This document shows, in pieces, positions 9,101 through 18,950 of a DNA stretch of 48,491 nucleotides (its first letter is position 1; each line of letters starts with the position of its first letter). Origin of the DNA: Micrococcales bacterium (GTDB lineage Bacteria > Actinomycetota > Actinomycetes > Actinomycetales > Microbacteriaceae); assembly GCA_947452985.1 (NCBI GenBank), contig CANGEU010000012.1, positions 1 through 48,491 of the forward strand, in the 5' to 3' direction. The position numbers and the translations under genes are program-made. The notes beneath the pieces are model-generated. The model was not told the DNA's origin, ran no database searches, and saw only the letters and a list, made by a program, of their open reading frames with translations.

Positions 9101-10655
9101 TCGCAAACACAACGGCAAAGGTCAACCCAATAATTAGCGTTGCTGCCGCCATCGCCATGCCGTAGTTCTGCCCGCCCGGTTTCGTGATCAGCGAATAAAG
9201 CACGGTCGGAAGAGTTGCCTGGTCTCCGTAAGCGAGCAAGCTGGCTGCGCCGAATTCACCAAGCGAAACCAGCGCCGCAAAAGCCGCCGCTGTGTAAACG
9301 CTGAAGCGAATCGCCGGAAGTTCGATAAACCACCAAATCTGCCAACGGTTGGCACCGGCTGTTGAGGCCGCTTCGTAGTGGCTGCGCTCAACTGAAACGA
9401 GTGCGGGATAAATCAAACGAATCACAATTGGCACCGACATCACCGATTGGATCAGCGGTGTCACCATCCAGGTTTCGCGGAGCGGAAGTGGGTAACCACC
9501 AAACGTGACCAAGTAACCGAAACCGAGCACCACGGTTGAAATACCCAGAGGCAACAGGAACATCACATCGAGAATGCGGTTGACCAGGGTTTGCTTAAAG
9601 TTGTTTGCGGGTAGGGCTAGCAGGTAAGAAACCACAACACCAATCACCATGGCAATCGCAGCCGAGATCACCATGTTTCGAAGGCTGTTGCCCGCGGCAT
9701 CCAGAACGCTTAGGTTCAAGATGTTCCTAGTTCCACGACCGCCAAGGTTCATAAAGTTGCCAACGAATCCTGCCCCTTCGGTGAAAGTCTTGTAAACAAT
9801 CATCGACATTGGCGCGACAATCAAAATTGCGAAAACGGGGAACGTGAGTAGCGATGCAAGCCAGTCTCGTCTGTCTAGGTTTTTTACCTCGCCGTCGTGT
9901 TCCCCAACCTCGATTCCAATGTTCGCTCGTCCGCCAGTCTGGGTGATGCCGAAAGCAATCACACTAAGCATGGTTTGAATCAAGGCAAGTGCCGAAGCTT
10001 TTGGAAGGTCGAGCAAAGTATTGGCGGCGGTAGCTATTTCGGTTTCAAGCGAATGAACCTGACCGCCACCGAGCACCAAAATCACTCCGTAGCTGGCGCT
10101 GCAGTAGAGGAATGTCGACGCTGCTGCAGAAATCAGTGCCGGCTTTAGTTGCGGAAGCGAAATGCTCCAAACCGTTCGGAATCGACCAGCTCCCGAAAGG
10201 GCGGCAGCCTCCTCGGTTTGCAAATCTAGCGACATCCAAAAACTTCCAATGGTTCGAACCGCAAGCGAGTAGTTCAAGAACACGTGAGCCGTGATGATCC
10301 AAAACACCGGGTTCGACCAAAGGTGACCGGCATCTCTAAAAATGGTGAAACCGGTTGCCACCACAATCGTTGGCAACATAAACGGAATGGTTATCAGCGA
10401 GCGAAGAGCGCGTTGACCCCAAAACCTTTTTCGGTAAAGCAAGTAGGCGCCTGGAAGTGCCAACACCAAGGTGACCAGTGTGGAAAGCAGCGCCTGCCAA
10501 ACGGTGAACCAGGTGATCGACCAGTCGCGAACGTTGAGTAAATGAAGAACCCAATCACCTTGGAACCCCCGCGCCAAAATACTTGTAAGCGGCCAGACGA
10601 ATAGGACTCCCAGAAACAGTAGTGGGAGAAACCAACCGACCAGTCGTTTACTCAA
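9048..10655 (-). CDS. thiP: Thiamine ABC transporter permease, fused two-domain (ThiP-like)
   Basis: A 535-residue membrane protein made of two binding-protein-dependent permease domains, each with about six helices. They are joined by a polar linker (GEHDGEVKNLDRRDW). The second domain shows the EAA-type loop YEAASTAGANRWQIWWFIELP, and the first has EEAAALSGAGRFRTVWSISLP. The TTG start at 10655 overlaps the end of thiB by 8 nt (TTGAGTAA), a translational coupling arrangement. An earlier frame start lies inside thiB. With the TPP riboswitch upstream of thiB, thiamine or TPP is the likely substrate. No ThiQ ATPase gene follows, so an ATPase must come from elsewhere. Confidence 0.9.
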   Translation of the reverse strand: MSKRLVGWFLPLLFLGVLFVWPLTSILARGFQGDWVLHLLNVRDWSITWFTVWQALLSTLVTLVLALPGAYLLYRKRFWGQRALRSLITIPFMLPTIVVATGFTIFRDAGHLWSNPVFWIITAHVFLNYSLAVRTIGSFWMSLDLQTEEAAALSGAGRFRTVWSISLPQLKPALISAAASTFLYCSASYGVILVLGGGQVHSLETEIATAANTLLDLPKASALALIQTMLSVIAFGITQTGGRANIGIEVGEHDGEVKNLDRRDWLASLLTFPVFAILIVAPMSMIVYKTFTEGAGFVGNFMNLGGRGTRNILNLSVLDAAGNSLRNMVISAAIAMVIGVVVSYLLALPANNFKQTLVNRILDVMFLLPLGISTVVLGFGYLVTFGGYPLPLRETWMVTPLIQSVMSVPIVIRLIYPALVSVERSHYEAASTAGANRWQIWWFIELPAIRFSVYTAAAFAALVSLGEFGAASLLAYGDQATLPTVLYSLITKPGGQNYGMAMAAATLIIGLTFAVVFAISRENLQERRPKRNGLA

Positions 10656-11616
10656 ACAGTTTGCTCCAGGCAGTAATCCAGCCCTTGCGACCGGCCTGAA
10701 CATCGAGCTGCTCACCAACCAGAGTGGTTGCGGCCGGAGCGAACTTCTCCCAGTCAATTGGCAAATCCAAACCTCTGGTCATTGGGTAGACATACATTGA
10801 CTCCGGCAGGGCTTTTTGAAAGTCCTGAGAGAGCATGAATTTCACCAAGGCGGCAGCGCCCTTCGAGTTCTTGGCACCCGCCAAAACTCCTGCGTACTCG
10901 GTTTGGCGGTAGCAGTCGTTCAAGATGCTAGCGGTTTGGCTCTCGCCATTATCGCGCACCTCGTAGGCGGGCGAACTCGAATAACTAAGCACGATCGGGT
11001 AAGGCCCGTGCCCGCTGGATCCGGAGAAGTCGGTGAAGTAGGCATCTTCCCAACCGGCAGCCACCTTCACGCCATTCGCCTTCAACCTCGTCCAGTAGGT
11101 GAGGTAGCCATTTTCACCAAACTTCGCAACCGTGGTAGCAAGGAAAGCCATGCCGGTCGACGAACTAGCTGGGTTTTCAACTACGGTCAGGTTCTTGTAA
11201 TTCGAGTCAGTAAGTTGAGAAATATCGCTAGGAACTGGAATGCCTTTCGCGGCAAACCAGTCTTTGTCGTAGTTCATACAGACATCGCCGAAGTCGATCG
11301 GCTGAACATCGCCTTCAACTATGTTGTTCTCTTTCGCCAACCCAATCAGGGTGTTGTCGATACCAAACACGGCGTCACCAATTGGTTGGTCTTTGGTAAG
11401 AATCAACTTGTTGGTCATGGCGCCGGCGTCGCCAACTTTAACAACCTTTAGTTGGTAGCCGCTCTCGCTCTCAAACTTGTGAATCAATTCGTCGCTGATC
11501 GCAAAGGAATCGTGGGTCACTAAGACCACGGTCTTGGAATCGGTTACCGGTGAACAGCCGGCCAAAGCCAGGCTGGAAATCACTGCCACAACAGCAGCCT
11601 TGAATAGTTTCTGCAC
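10648..11616 (-). CDS. thiB: Thiamine ABC transporter substrate-binding lipoprotein
   Basis: An exported 322-residue binding protein with a lipoprotein signal (LALAGC, Cys21). The mature part matches ThiB: VVLVTHDSFAISDELIHKFE, GDAVFGIDNTLIGLA, a VENPASSSTGMAFL loop, and YPIVLSYSSSPAYEV. It should capture thiamine outside the membrane for ThiP. The GTG at 11616 is preceded by an AAGGAGG ribosome site 8 nt away and directly opens the signal peptide. The 28 residues upstream in the same frame are riboswitch sequence. Expression is predicted to be repressed by TPP. Confidence 0.92.
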   Translation of the reverse strand: MQKLFKAAVVAVISSLALAGCSPVTDSKTVVLVTHDSFAISDELIHKFESESGYQLKVVKVGDAGAMTNKLILTKDQPIGDAVFGIDNTLIGLAKENNIVEGDVQPIDFGDVCMNYDKDWFAAKGIPVPSDISQLTDSNYKNLTVVENPASSSTGMAFLATTVAKFGENGYLTYWTRLKANGVKVAAGWEDAYFTDFSGSSGHGPYPIVLSYSSSPAYEVRDNGESQTASILNDCYRQTEYAGVLAGAKNSKGAAALVKFMLSQDFQKALPESMYVYPMTRGLDLPIDWEKFAPAATTLVGEQLDVQAGRKGWITAWSKLFE

Positions 11617-11620
11617 TTTC

Positions 11621-11644
11621 GTGCCCTCCTTTTTAGTAGGGCAC
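11621..11644 (-). promoter_or_regulatory. Shine-Dalgarno-masking hairpin of thiB
   Basis: On the minus-strand RNA, GUGCCCU (11644-11638) can pair with AGGGCAC (11627-11621), closing the AAGGAGG ribosome site into loop and stem. The 5' arm shares three bases with the 3' side of riboswitch P1. The GCAC of the 3' arm can instead pair with GUGC that contains the start codon, through a GAAA loop (11624-11613). These pairings exclude one another, as expected for a translational switch. Confidence 0.6.
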
Positions 11645-11743
11645 GGGTTAGAGGTCCTCCCTGCGCTGGCATTACCCAGATCAGGTTTGACGGTCGACAA
11701 CTTGGTAGTTGTCCTCTCAGTCCGGTAACACCGAACTCCCGTG
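11642..11743 (-). ncRNA. TPP (THI-box) riboswitch
   Basis: The leader carries the conserved THI elements in order on the minus strand: P1 5' side CACGGG (11743-11738), CUGAGA (11720-11715), and the core UGAUCUGGGUAAUGCCAGCG with GCAGGGAG (down to 11657), closed by CCCGUG (11647-11642). It binds thiamine pyrophosphate and controls thiB and thiP. The platform is short and lies on the thiB ribosome site, so control of translation is more likely than of termination. Confidence 0.95.
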
Positions 11744-11753
11744 TATCTCTAGA

Positions 11754-13433
11754 TTAGTGCGCTGACGAAGCTGCCGCTTCAGCTGCAGCCGACTTCGTGC
11801 GAAGTGGCTGCGCCTTGATGAAGAACGACATTGCGAAAGCAATTGCAACTACTGCTGCCGCTGTAATGAATACAGTTACAGCCGAGTCGGCAAAGCCCAT
11901 TAGGAACGGGCGAGCCAGGCGTGGGTCTAGGTGAGTCAAGAACGATGAGTCACCATTTAGCTTGTCACCCAACGCAGCCGGGTTAGCAGCTGCATCCTTT
12001 AGGAACACTACGTTCGGGTTGTCGGCTTTGTACTTGCCCGACATCGCACCAGCGATGTATTCCTTGGCGGCGTCGGTCATGCCGTTCTGAACTTCTGGAA
12101 CCTTGGTTGCCGACTTGATGGCGTCTGGTAGTCGGTTGAACAGAATCGAGATGAACACTGCAACACCGAGAGTTCCACCCATCTGGCGGAAGAACATCGA
12201 CGATGAAGTAGCAACACCGATGTCCTGTGGTGAAACAGCGTTCTGGGCAGCCAGAGTAAGGGTCTGCATTAGCTGACCAAGGCCGGCACCGATGATGATC
12301 ATCGAGATCGACATGACCCAAATTGGGGTGTTGTACTGGAAGCTGAACATCGAGATGTAACCGAGAAGAAGCATTCCGGTACCGGTGATCATGAAGATCT
12401 TGTACTTGCCGGTCTTGCCGGTGATGGTTCCAGAGACGATTGAGGCGGTCATCATTCCAAGCACCATTGGCAACATTAGGAAGCCAGACTCGGTTGGGCT
12501 AACACCCTTAACAATCTGAAGAACTAGAGGAATGGTCATCATTCCACCGAACATGCCGATACCCACGATTACACCGAGGATGGTGACCGAGGTGAATACC
12601 TTCGACTTGAACAATGAGAGCGGAAGGATAGCTTCGTGCTTAGCAATGCGCTCGGCAAGGATGAAGGCAACGATACCGACGACGCCAATTACGTAGCAGC
12701 TGATTGATTCGGTGCTGGTCCAGCCCCAAGTGCGACCGTTTTCAGCAACCAAAAGGATAGGAACAACTGCCATGATGATGGTGATCGCGCCTAGCCAGTC
12801 GATGCGGTGCTTCACTGGGGTGTGAGGAACGTGAAGGAACTTCCAAACTAGGAAAAGAGCCAAGGCGCCAATTGGCACGTTGATTAGGAAGATCCACTTC
12901 CAACCGGCGATGCCTAGGATCATTCCGGCGTCGGCGAATAGACCACCGACAACTGGGCCTAGAACGCTTGAGGTTGCGAAAACAGCGAGGGTGTAACCCT
13001 GGTAGCGAGCGCGCTCGCGTGGAGGAACGATGTCGCTGAGCACGGTAATGGCTAGCGAGAACAAACCACCGGCACCAATACCCTGAACTGCACGCCAACC
13101 AGCAAGCTCAAGCATCGAGCTTGACAGCGACGACAGCGCTGAACCGGCGACGAAAATCGCGATCGCAATGATGAATAGGCGACGACGTCCGAAGATGTCA
13201 CCGAGCTTTCCATAAATTGGGGTCGAAATCGTCGAAGTGATTAGGTAGGCGGTGGTTACCCAAGCCTGAAGTTCAAGACCGTGAAGGTCATCGGCGATGG
13301 TGCGCATCGCGGTACCAACAACGCTCTGGTCTAGAGCCGACAGGAACATACCTGCCATTAGGCCAACTAGTACCAGCAGAATTTCGCGGTGTGACATCTC
13401 GCCAGGAACGGCGACTTTTTCATTTTTTGACAT
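11754..13433 (-). CDS. DHA2-family multidrug efflux MFS transporter (EmrB/QacA type)
   Basis: A 559-residue protein with 14 predicted membrane helices, the DHA2 pattern. Early motifs are LDQSVVGTAMRTIADDL (the motif D1-like region with the membrane Asp) and GKLGDIFGRRRLF (motif A). Helix 5 carries the antiporter motif C-like GPVVGGLFAD. A roughly 80-residue polar insert before the last helix (VPEVQNGMTDAAKEYIAGAM) lies outside, as in many actinobacterial members. It probably exports drugs or other toxic compounds using the proton gradient. GGAAGAAG precedes the ATG at 13433. Its short gap to the divergent peptidase gene must hold both promoters. Confidence 0.9.
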   Translation of the reverse strand: MSKNEKVAVPGEMSHREILLVLVGLMAGMFLSALDQSVVGTAMRTIADDLHGLELQAWVTTAYLITSTISTPIYGKLGDIFGRRRLFIIAIAIFVAGSALSSLSSSMLELAGWRAVQGIGAGGLFSLAITVLSDIVPPRERARYQGYTLAVFATSSVLGPVVGGLFADAGMILGIAGWKWIFLINVPIGALALFLVWKFLHVPHTPVKHRIDWLGAITIIMAVVPILLVAENGRTWGWTSTESISCYVIGVVGIVAFILAERIAKHEAILPLSLFKSKVFTSVTILGVIVGIGMFGGMMTIPLVLQIVKGVSPTESGFLMLPMVLGMMTASIVSGTITGKTGKYKIFMITGTGMLLLGYISMFSFQYNTPIWVMSISMIIIGAGLGQLMQTLTLAAQNAVSPQDIGVATSSSMFFRQMGGTLGVAVFISILFNRLPDAIKSATKVPEVQNGMTDAAKEYIAGAMSGKYKADNPNVVFLKDAAANPAALGDKLNGDSSFLTHLDPRLARPFLMGFADSAVTVFITAAAVVAIAFAMSFFIKAQPLRTKSAAAEAAASSAH

Positions 13434-13469
13434 TAAAACTTCTTCCTACACGCAGGTAGTCTGGGACAT

Positions 13470-14183
13470 GTGAAAACCCGCAACTCAAAAACTAACCAAC
13501 GCGTTGCGCGTATTTATTCCGTGAGAGCGCTGGCTCTCGTTCTAGCACTAAGTCTAACCGCAGTGACTTCAGTTGCGGCTAGCGCTGTGGTCGCCATTGA
13601 CACAGCAACTTCTTACCAGGTCGTTGTCAACAAGACCAGACCGCTCAGACCCGTAACCTATCACCCAAGCGACTTGGTCAGGGTGCCAAAATATAACCCA
13701 TACTCCAGAATTGTTCGCCGAGACGTTTCGGCTGCAATCGTGCTACTTGGAAACGACATGAAGGTTGCCGGGCAAGGTACTTTGATTGTTCAAAGCGGTT
13801 ACCGCAGCTACGGTTCTCAAACCACTATTCATAAGGCGAAAGTTCGCGCGCTTGGCAAGGTTCACGGCGAAAAGTTGGCCGCTCGCCCTGGTTACTCCGA
13901 GCACCAAACCGGTTTGGCAGTCGATTTTGCTGCTCGAGGTGTTTCGACGTTGCAAGTAAGTTTCGCCAAGACCAAGGCTGGCATTTGGTTGGCTGCCAAT
14001 GCTTACCGCTACGGGTTTGTACTTCGTTACCCGTCTGGCAAAACCTCGATCACTGGCTACAGTTTCGAACCTTGGCACTTTAGGTATGTTGGCGTGCAGG
14101 TTGCCACGGCGATGCATGACCAAGCGATTACCACCTTGGAAGAGTTTTACTCACTTCCGGCAGCGCCAAACTACTTGAACTAG
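13470..14183 (+). CDS. Secreted M15B D,D-carboxypeptidase (VanY family)
   Basis: A 237-residue exported zinc peptidase expected to trim D-Ala from peptidoglycan stems. An N-terminal hydrophobic segment (about residues 18-43) with ASA sites acts as a signal or anchor. Zinc and catalytic residues are visible as SEHQTGLAVDF (His145, Asp152) and EPWHFRYVG (Glu200, His203), with SGYRSYGSQ upstream. The GTG at 13470 is taken because a basic N-terminus KTRNSKTNQRVAR directly precedes the hydrophobic core. It converges with pgm, overlapping by 4 nt. Confidence 0.9.
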   Translation: MKTRNSKTNQRVARIYSVRALALVLALSLTAVTSVAASAVVAIDTATSYQVVVNKTRPLRPVTYHPSDLVRVPKYNPYSRIVRRDVSAAIVLLGNDMKVAGQGTLIVQSGYRSYGSQTTIHKAKVRALGKVHGEKLAARPGYSEHQTGLAVDFAARGVSTLQVSFAKTKAGIWLAANAYRYGFVLRYPSGKTSITGYSFEPWHFRYVGVQVATAMHDQAITTLEEFYSLPAAPNYLN

Positions 14184-15802
14184 GAGAGAACCGAGTCGAC
14201 TAGTTCTTTCGCCTCGGCCTGCACCTGCTCCAAGTGAGCCTGGCCCTTGAAGCTTTCCGCGTAAATCTTGTAAACGTTTTCGGTTCCCGAAGGTCTGGCT
14301 GCAAACCAGGCGTTCTCAGTTTCAACCTTTAAGCCGCCAAGCGCTGCGCCATTTCCTGGCGCGTGAGTGAGGATCGCGGTGATGTTTTCGCCAGCCAAGG
14401 AACTTGCCGAAACTGTTTCTGCGGAGAGCTTGCCCAGTTTGGCCTTTTGTTCCAACGTTGCGGGGGCATCGATTCGCTCATAAACCGAAGAACCGAACTT
14501 GTCGGTTAGTAATTGGTATTGCTGCGAGGGAGTCCTGCCAGTGACCGCGGTGATCTCACTGGCCAGTAAAGCCAGGATGATTCCGTCTTTGTCGGTTGAC
14601 CAGGCTTCGCCATTGCGACGAAGGAAGCTGGCACCGGCAGACTCTTCACCGCCGAAACCAACCGAGCCATCGATAAGCCCTGGTACGAACCACTTGAAAC
14701 CAACCGGCACTTCAATCAGCTTTCGACCAAGGTCGGCAACCACCCGGTTGATGATTGAAGACGAAACCATGGTCTTTCCAACTGCTGCCGAAGTAGACCA
14801 CTCCGGGCGGTTGCGGAACAGATAGTCGATGCTCGCAGCCAAGAAGTGGTTTGGGTTCATCAGCCCGTGATCGCGGGTGACGATTCCATGACGGTCGGCG
14901 TCGGCATCGTTTCCGGTGGAAATGACGAAGCGCTCGCGGTCTTCAATCAGTGAAGCCATGGCGTAAGGGCTCGAGCAGTCCATGCGAATCTTTTCGTCCC
15001 AGTCCAAAGTCATGAAACCGAACTGGAAGTCAACGCTTGGGTTCACCACGGTGAGGTTCAGGTTGTAGCGGGAGCCAATTTCACCCCAGTAGTCAACTGC
15101 GGCTCCACCCATCGGATCGGCCCCAATGGTCACCGACGAATTTGCGATGGCGTCCAGGTTGATAACCGAACCCAATTGCGAAATGTAGTTGTCTTTGAAG
15201 TTGTAGGCAATGCCGGCTGGCTTCGCTTTCCTTACCTCGCGCAGGCCGTTTCCAATGATCTGGTTGGCGCGGTTGGCAACCCAGTTGGTTGCATCTGAGT
15301 CGGCAGGGCCTCCGTGGGGAGGGTTGTATTTGAAGCCACCGTCGGTTGGTGGATTGTGGCTAGGGGTGATTACAAGTCCGTCGGCGCGAGAAGAATCGGT
15401 TTCGCTCTTGCCCACGTTGTGGTTGATGATTGCCACCGAAACTGCCGGGGTTGGAACGTAGCGACCGTCCGAGTCGACCAACGCGACCACGCCGTTACCA
15501 GCCAAAACCTCGAGTGCGGTTTCTTCGGCCGGCCCGGAAAGAGCGTGGGTGTCTTTGCCAACGTAAATTGGGCCCTGAATGTTCTGGGCCTGGCGGTATT
15601 CAACAATCGCCTGAGTGATCGCAGCAATGTGGTCGTGGTTGAATGAGCCGTTTAGCGAAGTGCCGCGGTGGCCGGAAGTGCCGAACGCAACCTTCTGAAC
15701 TGGGTCGGTGAAGTCCGGGTGAATCGCGAAGTATTCGTCCACCAGTTTTTCAATGTTGACTAGGTCTTGTACCTGCGCCTTTTTGCCAGCTCGCTCACTC
15801 AT
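14180..15802 (-). CDS. pgm: Phosphoglucomutase (alpha-D-glucose-phosphate specific)
   Basis: Interconverts glucose 1-phosphate and glucose 6-phosphate, supplying sugar nucleotides for envelope and storage polymers. At 540 residues it has the normal Pgm length. Visible motifs are KVAFGTSGHRG (substrate loop start), the phosphoserine loop VITPSHNPP (Ser148), the metal loop DADADRHG, the sugar loop GFGGEESAG and the C-terminal phosphate loop ARPSGTENVYK. The ATG at 15802 begins MSERAGKKAQ. It is divergent from pheA with about 29 nt between starts. Confidence 0.95.
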   Translation of the reverse strand: MSERAGKKAQVQDLVNIEKLVDEYFAIHPDFTDPVQKVAFGTSGHRGTSLNGSFNHDHIAAITQAIVEYRQAQNIQGPIYVGKDTHALSGPAEETALEVLAGNGVVALVDSDGRYVPTPAVSVAIINHNVGKSETDSSRADGLVITPSHNPPTDGGFKYNPPHGGPADSDATNWVANRANQIIGNGLREVRKAKPAGIAYNFKDNYISQLGSVINLDAIANSSVTIGADPMGGAAVDYWGEIGSRYNLNLTVVNPSVDFQFGFMTLDWDEKIRMDCSSPYAMASLIEDRERFVISTGNDADADRHGIVTRDHGLMNPNHFLAASIDYLFRNRPEWSTSAAVGKTMVSSSIINRVVADLGRKLIEVPVGFKWFVPGLIDGSVGFGGEESAGASFLRRNGEAWSTDKDGIILALLASEITAVTGRTPSQQYQLLTDKFGSSVYERIDAPATLEQKAKLGKLSAETVSASSLAGENITAILTHAPGNGAALGGLKVETENAWFAARPSGTENVYKIYAESFKGQAHLEQVQAEAKELVDSVLS

Positions 15803-15831
15803 AAAACCATTGTGTCGCTTAACCTTGTCTT

Positions 15832-16773
15832 ATGTCATCACAAGCTCGTAACACTAAGACCACCTACGCCTATCTGGGTCCGGCTGGCACGTTTACCGAG
15901 CTTGCCCTGCGTCAGGTTGCTGCCGCGGTTGGTAAAGACTGGGCCCCGGTGCTTACCGTTGCCGATGCGCTGAATCTCGTGCTCACCGGAAAGGCCGTGC
16001 GCGCCATCGTGCCGGTTGAGTCTTCGGTTGAAGGTGGCGTGAGCGCAACCCTTGATGCACTGGCCAACACCGAGGGTTTGCAGATTTACGGTGAATACCT
16101 CGTGCCGGTGAACTTCAACCTAGTCGCCCGTCCGGGTGTCAAGCTTTCTGAGGTAAAGACCGTTGCCGCGCATCCGGTTGCCTACGCTCAGGTTCGCAAG
16201 TGGTTGGCTGCCAACATCAAAAACCATAAGCACCTTCAGGCAACCTCAAATGCCGCTGCCGCTTCAGACCTTTGGGAAAACGAGAAAATCGACGCAGCAG
16301 TTTCCACCCCAAACATCACCGACCACTACATGGTGAAGGTAATTGCCAAAAACATCGCCGACACCAAGCACGCCGAGACCCGCTTCATTGAAGTTGGTAA
16401 GAAGGGTGCGCTTCCAAAGCGAACCGGACACGACAAAACTTCGGTAATCGTTGAATTGCCGAGCGATCGTCCTGGTGCACTTCTTGAAATGTTGGAACAG
16501 TTTGCTGCTCGCGGAGTGAACCTCAGCCGCATCGAGTCTCGCCCGGTCGGAGACAAACTAGGACGCTACCGTTTCAACGTGGACGCAAACGGCCACGCAA
16601 CCGACGAAGCGGTCGCCGAAGCGATTCAAGGCCTCTACCGTTTTAGCCCGAAACTGATCTTCTTGGGCTCATACCCACGCGCCGACAAGAAGCCTTCGGT
16701 TCACGAAGGTAACAACCACTCAGCCAGCTATGTAAGCGCCAAGCGTTGGTGGCTTAAAGCCATCGGGAAATAG
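15832..16773 (+). CDS. pheA: Prephenate dehydratase
   Basis: Converts prephenate to phenylpyruvate in phenylalanine synthesis. The 313-residue protein has the dehydratase domain first ([31 protein letters not shown], and the catalytic ETRFIEVG) and a C-terminal ACT regulatory domain. That domain contains [20 protein letters not shown] and SRIESRP, the region that binds phenylalanine for feedback inhibition. No chorismate mutase domain is fused. The stop is 10 nt before serS, so the two are likely cotranscribed. Confidence 0.95.
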   Translation: MSSQARNTKTTYAYLGPAGTFTELALRQVAAAVGKDWAPVLTVADALNLVLTGKAVRAIVPVESSVEGGVSATLDALANTEGLQIYGEYLVPVNFNLVARPGVKLSEVKTVAAHPVAYAQVRKWLAANIKNHKHLQATSNAAAASDLWENEKIDAAVSTPNITDHYMVKVIAKNIADTKHAETRFIEVGKKGALPKRTGHDKTSVIVELPSDRPGALLEMLEQFAARGVNLSRIESRPVGDKLGRYRFNVDANGHATDEAVAEAIQGLYRFSPKLIFLGSYPRADKKPSVHEGNNHSASYVSAKRWWLKAIGK

Positions 16774-16783
16774 GATTGTCCCT

Positions 16784-18055
16784 GTGATTGACCTAAACCT
16801 CCTTCGAGAAAACCCAGACGCCATCAAGGCTTCGCAGCGCGCTCGCGGTGCCAGTGAAGAAATAGTTGATGAGGCGATTGCGGCCGAAGTGAACCGCCGC
16901 GCCAAGTTGGCCGAGTTCGAATCACTTCGCGCCGAGCAGAACGCTCACTCGAAGACCGTTGCCACTGCCCCTAAAGAGGAGAAGGCTGCACTGGTTGCCG
17001 CCGCTCAAGTTTTGGCCGCCAACGTGAAGGCTGCCGCTGCCGCTGCCACCGACGCTTCCGAAGCGTTAGACAAAATCCTTTGGCAGATCGAGAACGTGGT
17101 TTGCGAAGGCGTTCCTGCTGGTGGCGAAGACGACTTCGACGTGCTTCGTGAGGTTGGCACCAAGCCAAACTTTGGTTTCACCTTGAAAGACCACACCGAA
17201 CTTGGGCTCGACCTAGACATCCTCGACCTTGAGCGTGGTGTGAAGGTTTCTGGTTCTCGCTTCTACTTCCTAAAAGGTATGGGCGCTCGCCTCGAAATCG
17301 CCATGATGAGCCTCGCTCTAGACCAGGCTGCCGAAGCTGGATTCACCGCGCTAATCACCCCAACCCTGGTTCGTCCAGAGGTTATGGCAGGAACCGGATT
17401 CCTTGGCCAGCACGCCGACGAGATTTACTACCTACCTGCCGACGACCTTTACCTAACCGGTACCAGCGAGGTTGCCCTAGCGGGTTATCACCGCGACGAA
17501 ATCGTGGACCTAACCGACGGCCCGTTGCGTTACGCCGGTTGGAGCACTTGCTACCGCCGCGAAGCTGGCAGTGCCGGCCGAGACACCAAGGGCATCTTGC
17601 GTGTTCACCAGTTCAACAAGCTTGAGATGTTCTCCTATGTTGAGCCTGAGCAGGCCGAAGCGGAACACGAAAAACTTCTCGCCTGGCAGGAGCTAATGCT
17701 TCAGAAGTGTGAACTGCCTTACCGCGTTATTCACACCGCCGCCGGCGACCTCGGCTCTAGCGCTGCCCGCAAATACGACATCGAAGCTTGGGTACCGAGC
17801 CAGGAAACCTACCGCGAACTAACCTCAACCTCGAACTGCACCACGTTCCAGGCCCGCCGCCTAAACATGCGTTACCGCAAAGAAGATGGCAAGACCGCAA
17901 CCCTGGCAACCCTGAACGGAACTCTTGCCACCACTCGCTGGTTGGTTGCGATTCTGGAAAACCACCAGCAGCCAGACGGTTCGGTGAGAATTCCAGAAGC
18001 ACTTCGCCCATACCTTGGCGGCACCGAATTCATCAAACCAAAGGTCAAAGCCTAA
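16784..18055 (+). CDS. serS: Serine-tRNA ligase
   Basis: Charges tRNA-Ser with serine. The 423-residue protein has the N-terminal coiled-coil arm (about residues 25-100, Ala/Glu/Lys-rich). The class II core follows with motif 2 ([19 protein letters not shown]) and motif 3 ([18 protein letters not shown]), ending [12 protein letters not shown]. The GTG start at 16784 gives [12 protein letters not shown], the standard N-terminus. It follows pheA closely and is 3 nt upstream of the HAD phosphatase, suggesting one transcript. Two of its tRNA substrates are encoded in this window. Confidence 0.97.
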   Translation: MIDLNLLRENPDAIKASQRARGASEEIVDEAIAAEVNRRAKLAEFESLRAEQNAHSKTVATAPKEEKAALVAAAQVLAANVKAAAAAATDASEALDKILWQIENVVCEGVPAGGEDDFDVLREVGTKPNFGFTLKDHTELGLDLDILDLERGVKVSGSRFYFLKGMGARLEIAMMSLALDQAAEAGFTALITPTLVRPEVMAGTGFLGQHADEIYYLPADDLYLTGTSEVALAGYHRDEIVDLTDGPLRYAGWSTCYRREAGSAGRDTKGILRVHQFNKLEMFSYVEPEQAEAEHEKLLAWQELMLQKCELPYRVIHTAAGDLGSSAARKYDIEAWVPSQETYRELTSTSNCTTFQARRLNMRYRKEDGKTATLATLNGTLATTRWLVAILENHQQPDGSVRIPEALRPYLGGTEFIKPKVKA

Positions 18056-18058
18056 ACA

Positions 18059-18904
18059 ATGACAGTTTCCGGCGACCAGCGTTGGCTCATCGCGCTCGAT
18101 ATCGATGGCACGCTTGTCCACGACGATGGCTATCTTTCGCCTAGAGTCGCTGCCGAAGTAAAGCGCGTTCAAGAACTCGGCCACCTAGTTGTGGTTGCCA
18201 CCGGACGCAGTGCCGTCAACGCCATCGGTGTTACCAAAGAAATCGGACTGATGGACGGCAAGCTAATTGCCTCCAACGGAGCCGTCACGGTAAAAATCAA
18301 TCACGACCACCCAAAGGGTTTCGAAACCGAAGAGGTCATCACCTTCGACCCAACCGAAGTGCTCACCAAACTCATCAACAGCCTTCCCGATGCCCATTTC
18401 GCGGTTGAAGACGCTCAGGGTGTTTACAAGTTCCACAAGCATTTCCCGGCTGACGCCCTTGGCGATGAAAACCACGAGACTCCGCTTGAAGAACTCATGC
18501 ACCACCCGGTCAGCCGAATCGTGGTGCTGAGCCCCGAACAAGAAACCGAAGAATTCGTGGACACCGTTGCCACCCTCGGGCTCTCATCGGTCAGCTACGC
18601 AATTGGTTACTCGGCTTGGCTCGACATCGCGCCGCTTGGAGTAACCAAAGCCAGCGCGCTAGAAGCGGTTCGCGCTCACAACGACATTCGCCCAGACCAG
18701 ATCATCACGGTCGGCGACGGACGCAACGACATCAGCATGTTCGAATGGGCGAAGGCCGGGGGAGGCCTAGCGTTCGCCATGGGCCAAGGCCCTGAAGAGG
18801 TTCACGCTGCAGCAAGTTTCGTAACCGATGCCGTGGAAGACGACGGCGTTGCCAGCGTTCTTTCAGGTTTTGAGGGCATCCTATTCACAAGGTCCCTCGG
18901 GTAA
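18059..18904 (+). CDS. Cof-type HAD-IIB phosphatase
   Basis: A 281-residue HAD phosphatase that probably dephosphorylates a sugar phosphate or flavin precursor. It has motif I DIDGTLV (14-20, nucleophile Asp14), VVATGRS as motif II, a large C2 cap, and motif IV GDGRNDISMFEWA. Relatives act on many small phosphates, so the substrate is not assigned. It lies 3 nt after serS and just before the LCP gene's own leader. Confidence 0.85.
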   Translation: MTVSGDQRWLIALDIDGTLVHDDGYLSPRVAAEVKRVQELGHLVVVATGRSAVNAIGVTKEIGLMDGKLIASNGAVTVKINHDHPKGFETEEVITFDPTEVLTKLINSLPDAHFAVEDAQGVYKFHKHFPADALGDENHETPLEELMHHPVSRIVVLSPEQETEEFVDTVATLGLSSVSYAIGYSAWLDIAPLGVTKASALEAVRAHNDIRPDQIITVGDGRNDISMFEWAKAGGGLAFAMGQGPEEVHAAASFVTDAVEDDGVASVLSGFEGILFTRSLG

Positions 18905-18950
18905 ACTGAGACCTCGAAAGCTATCGCTGACTAGAAATTTGGAGAAACCA

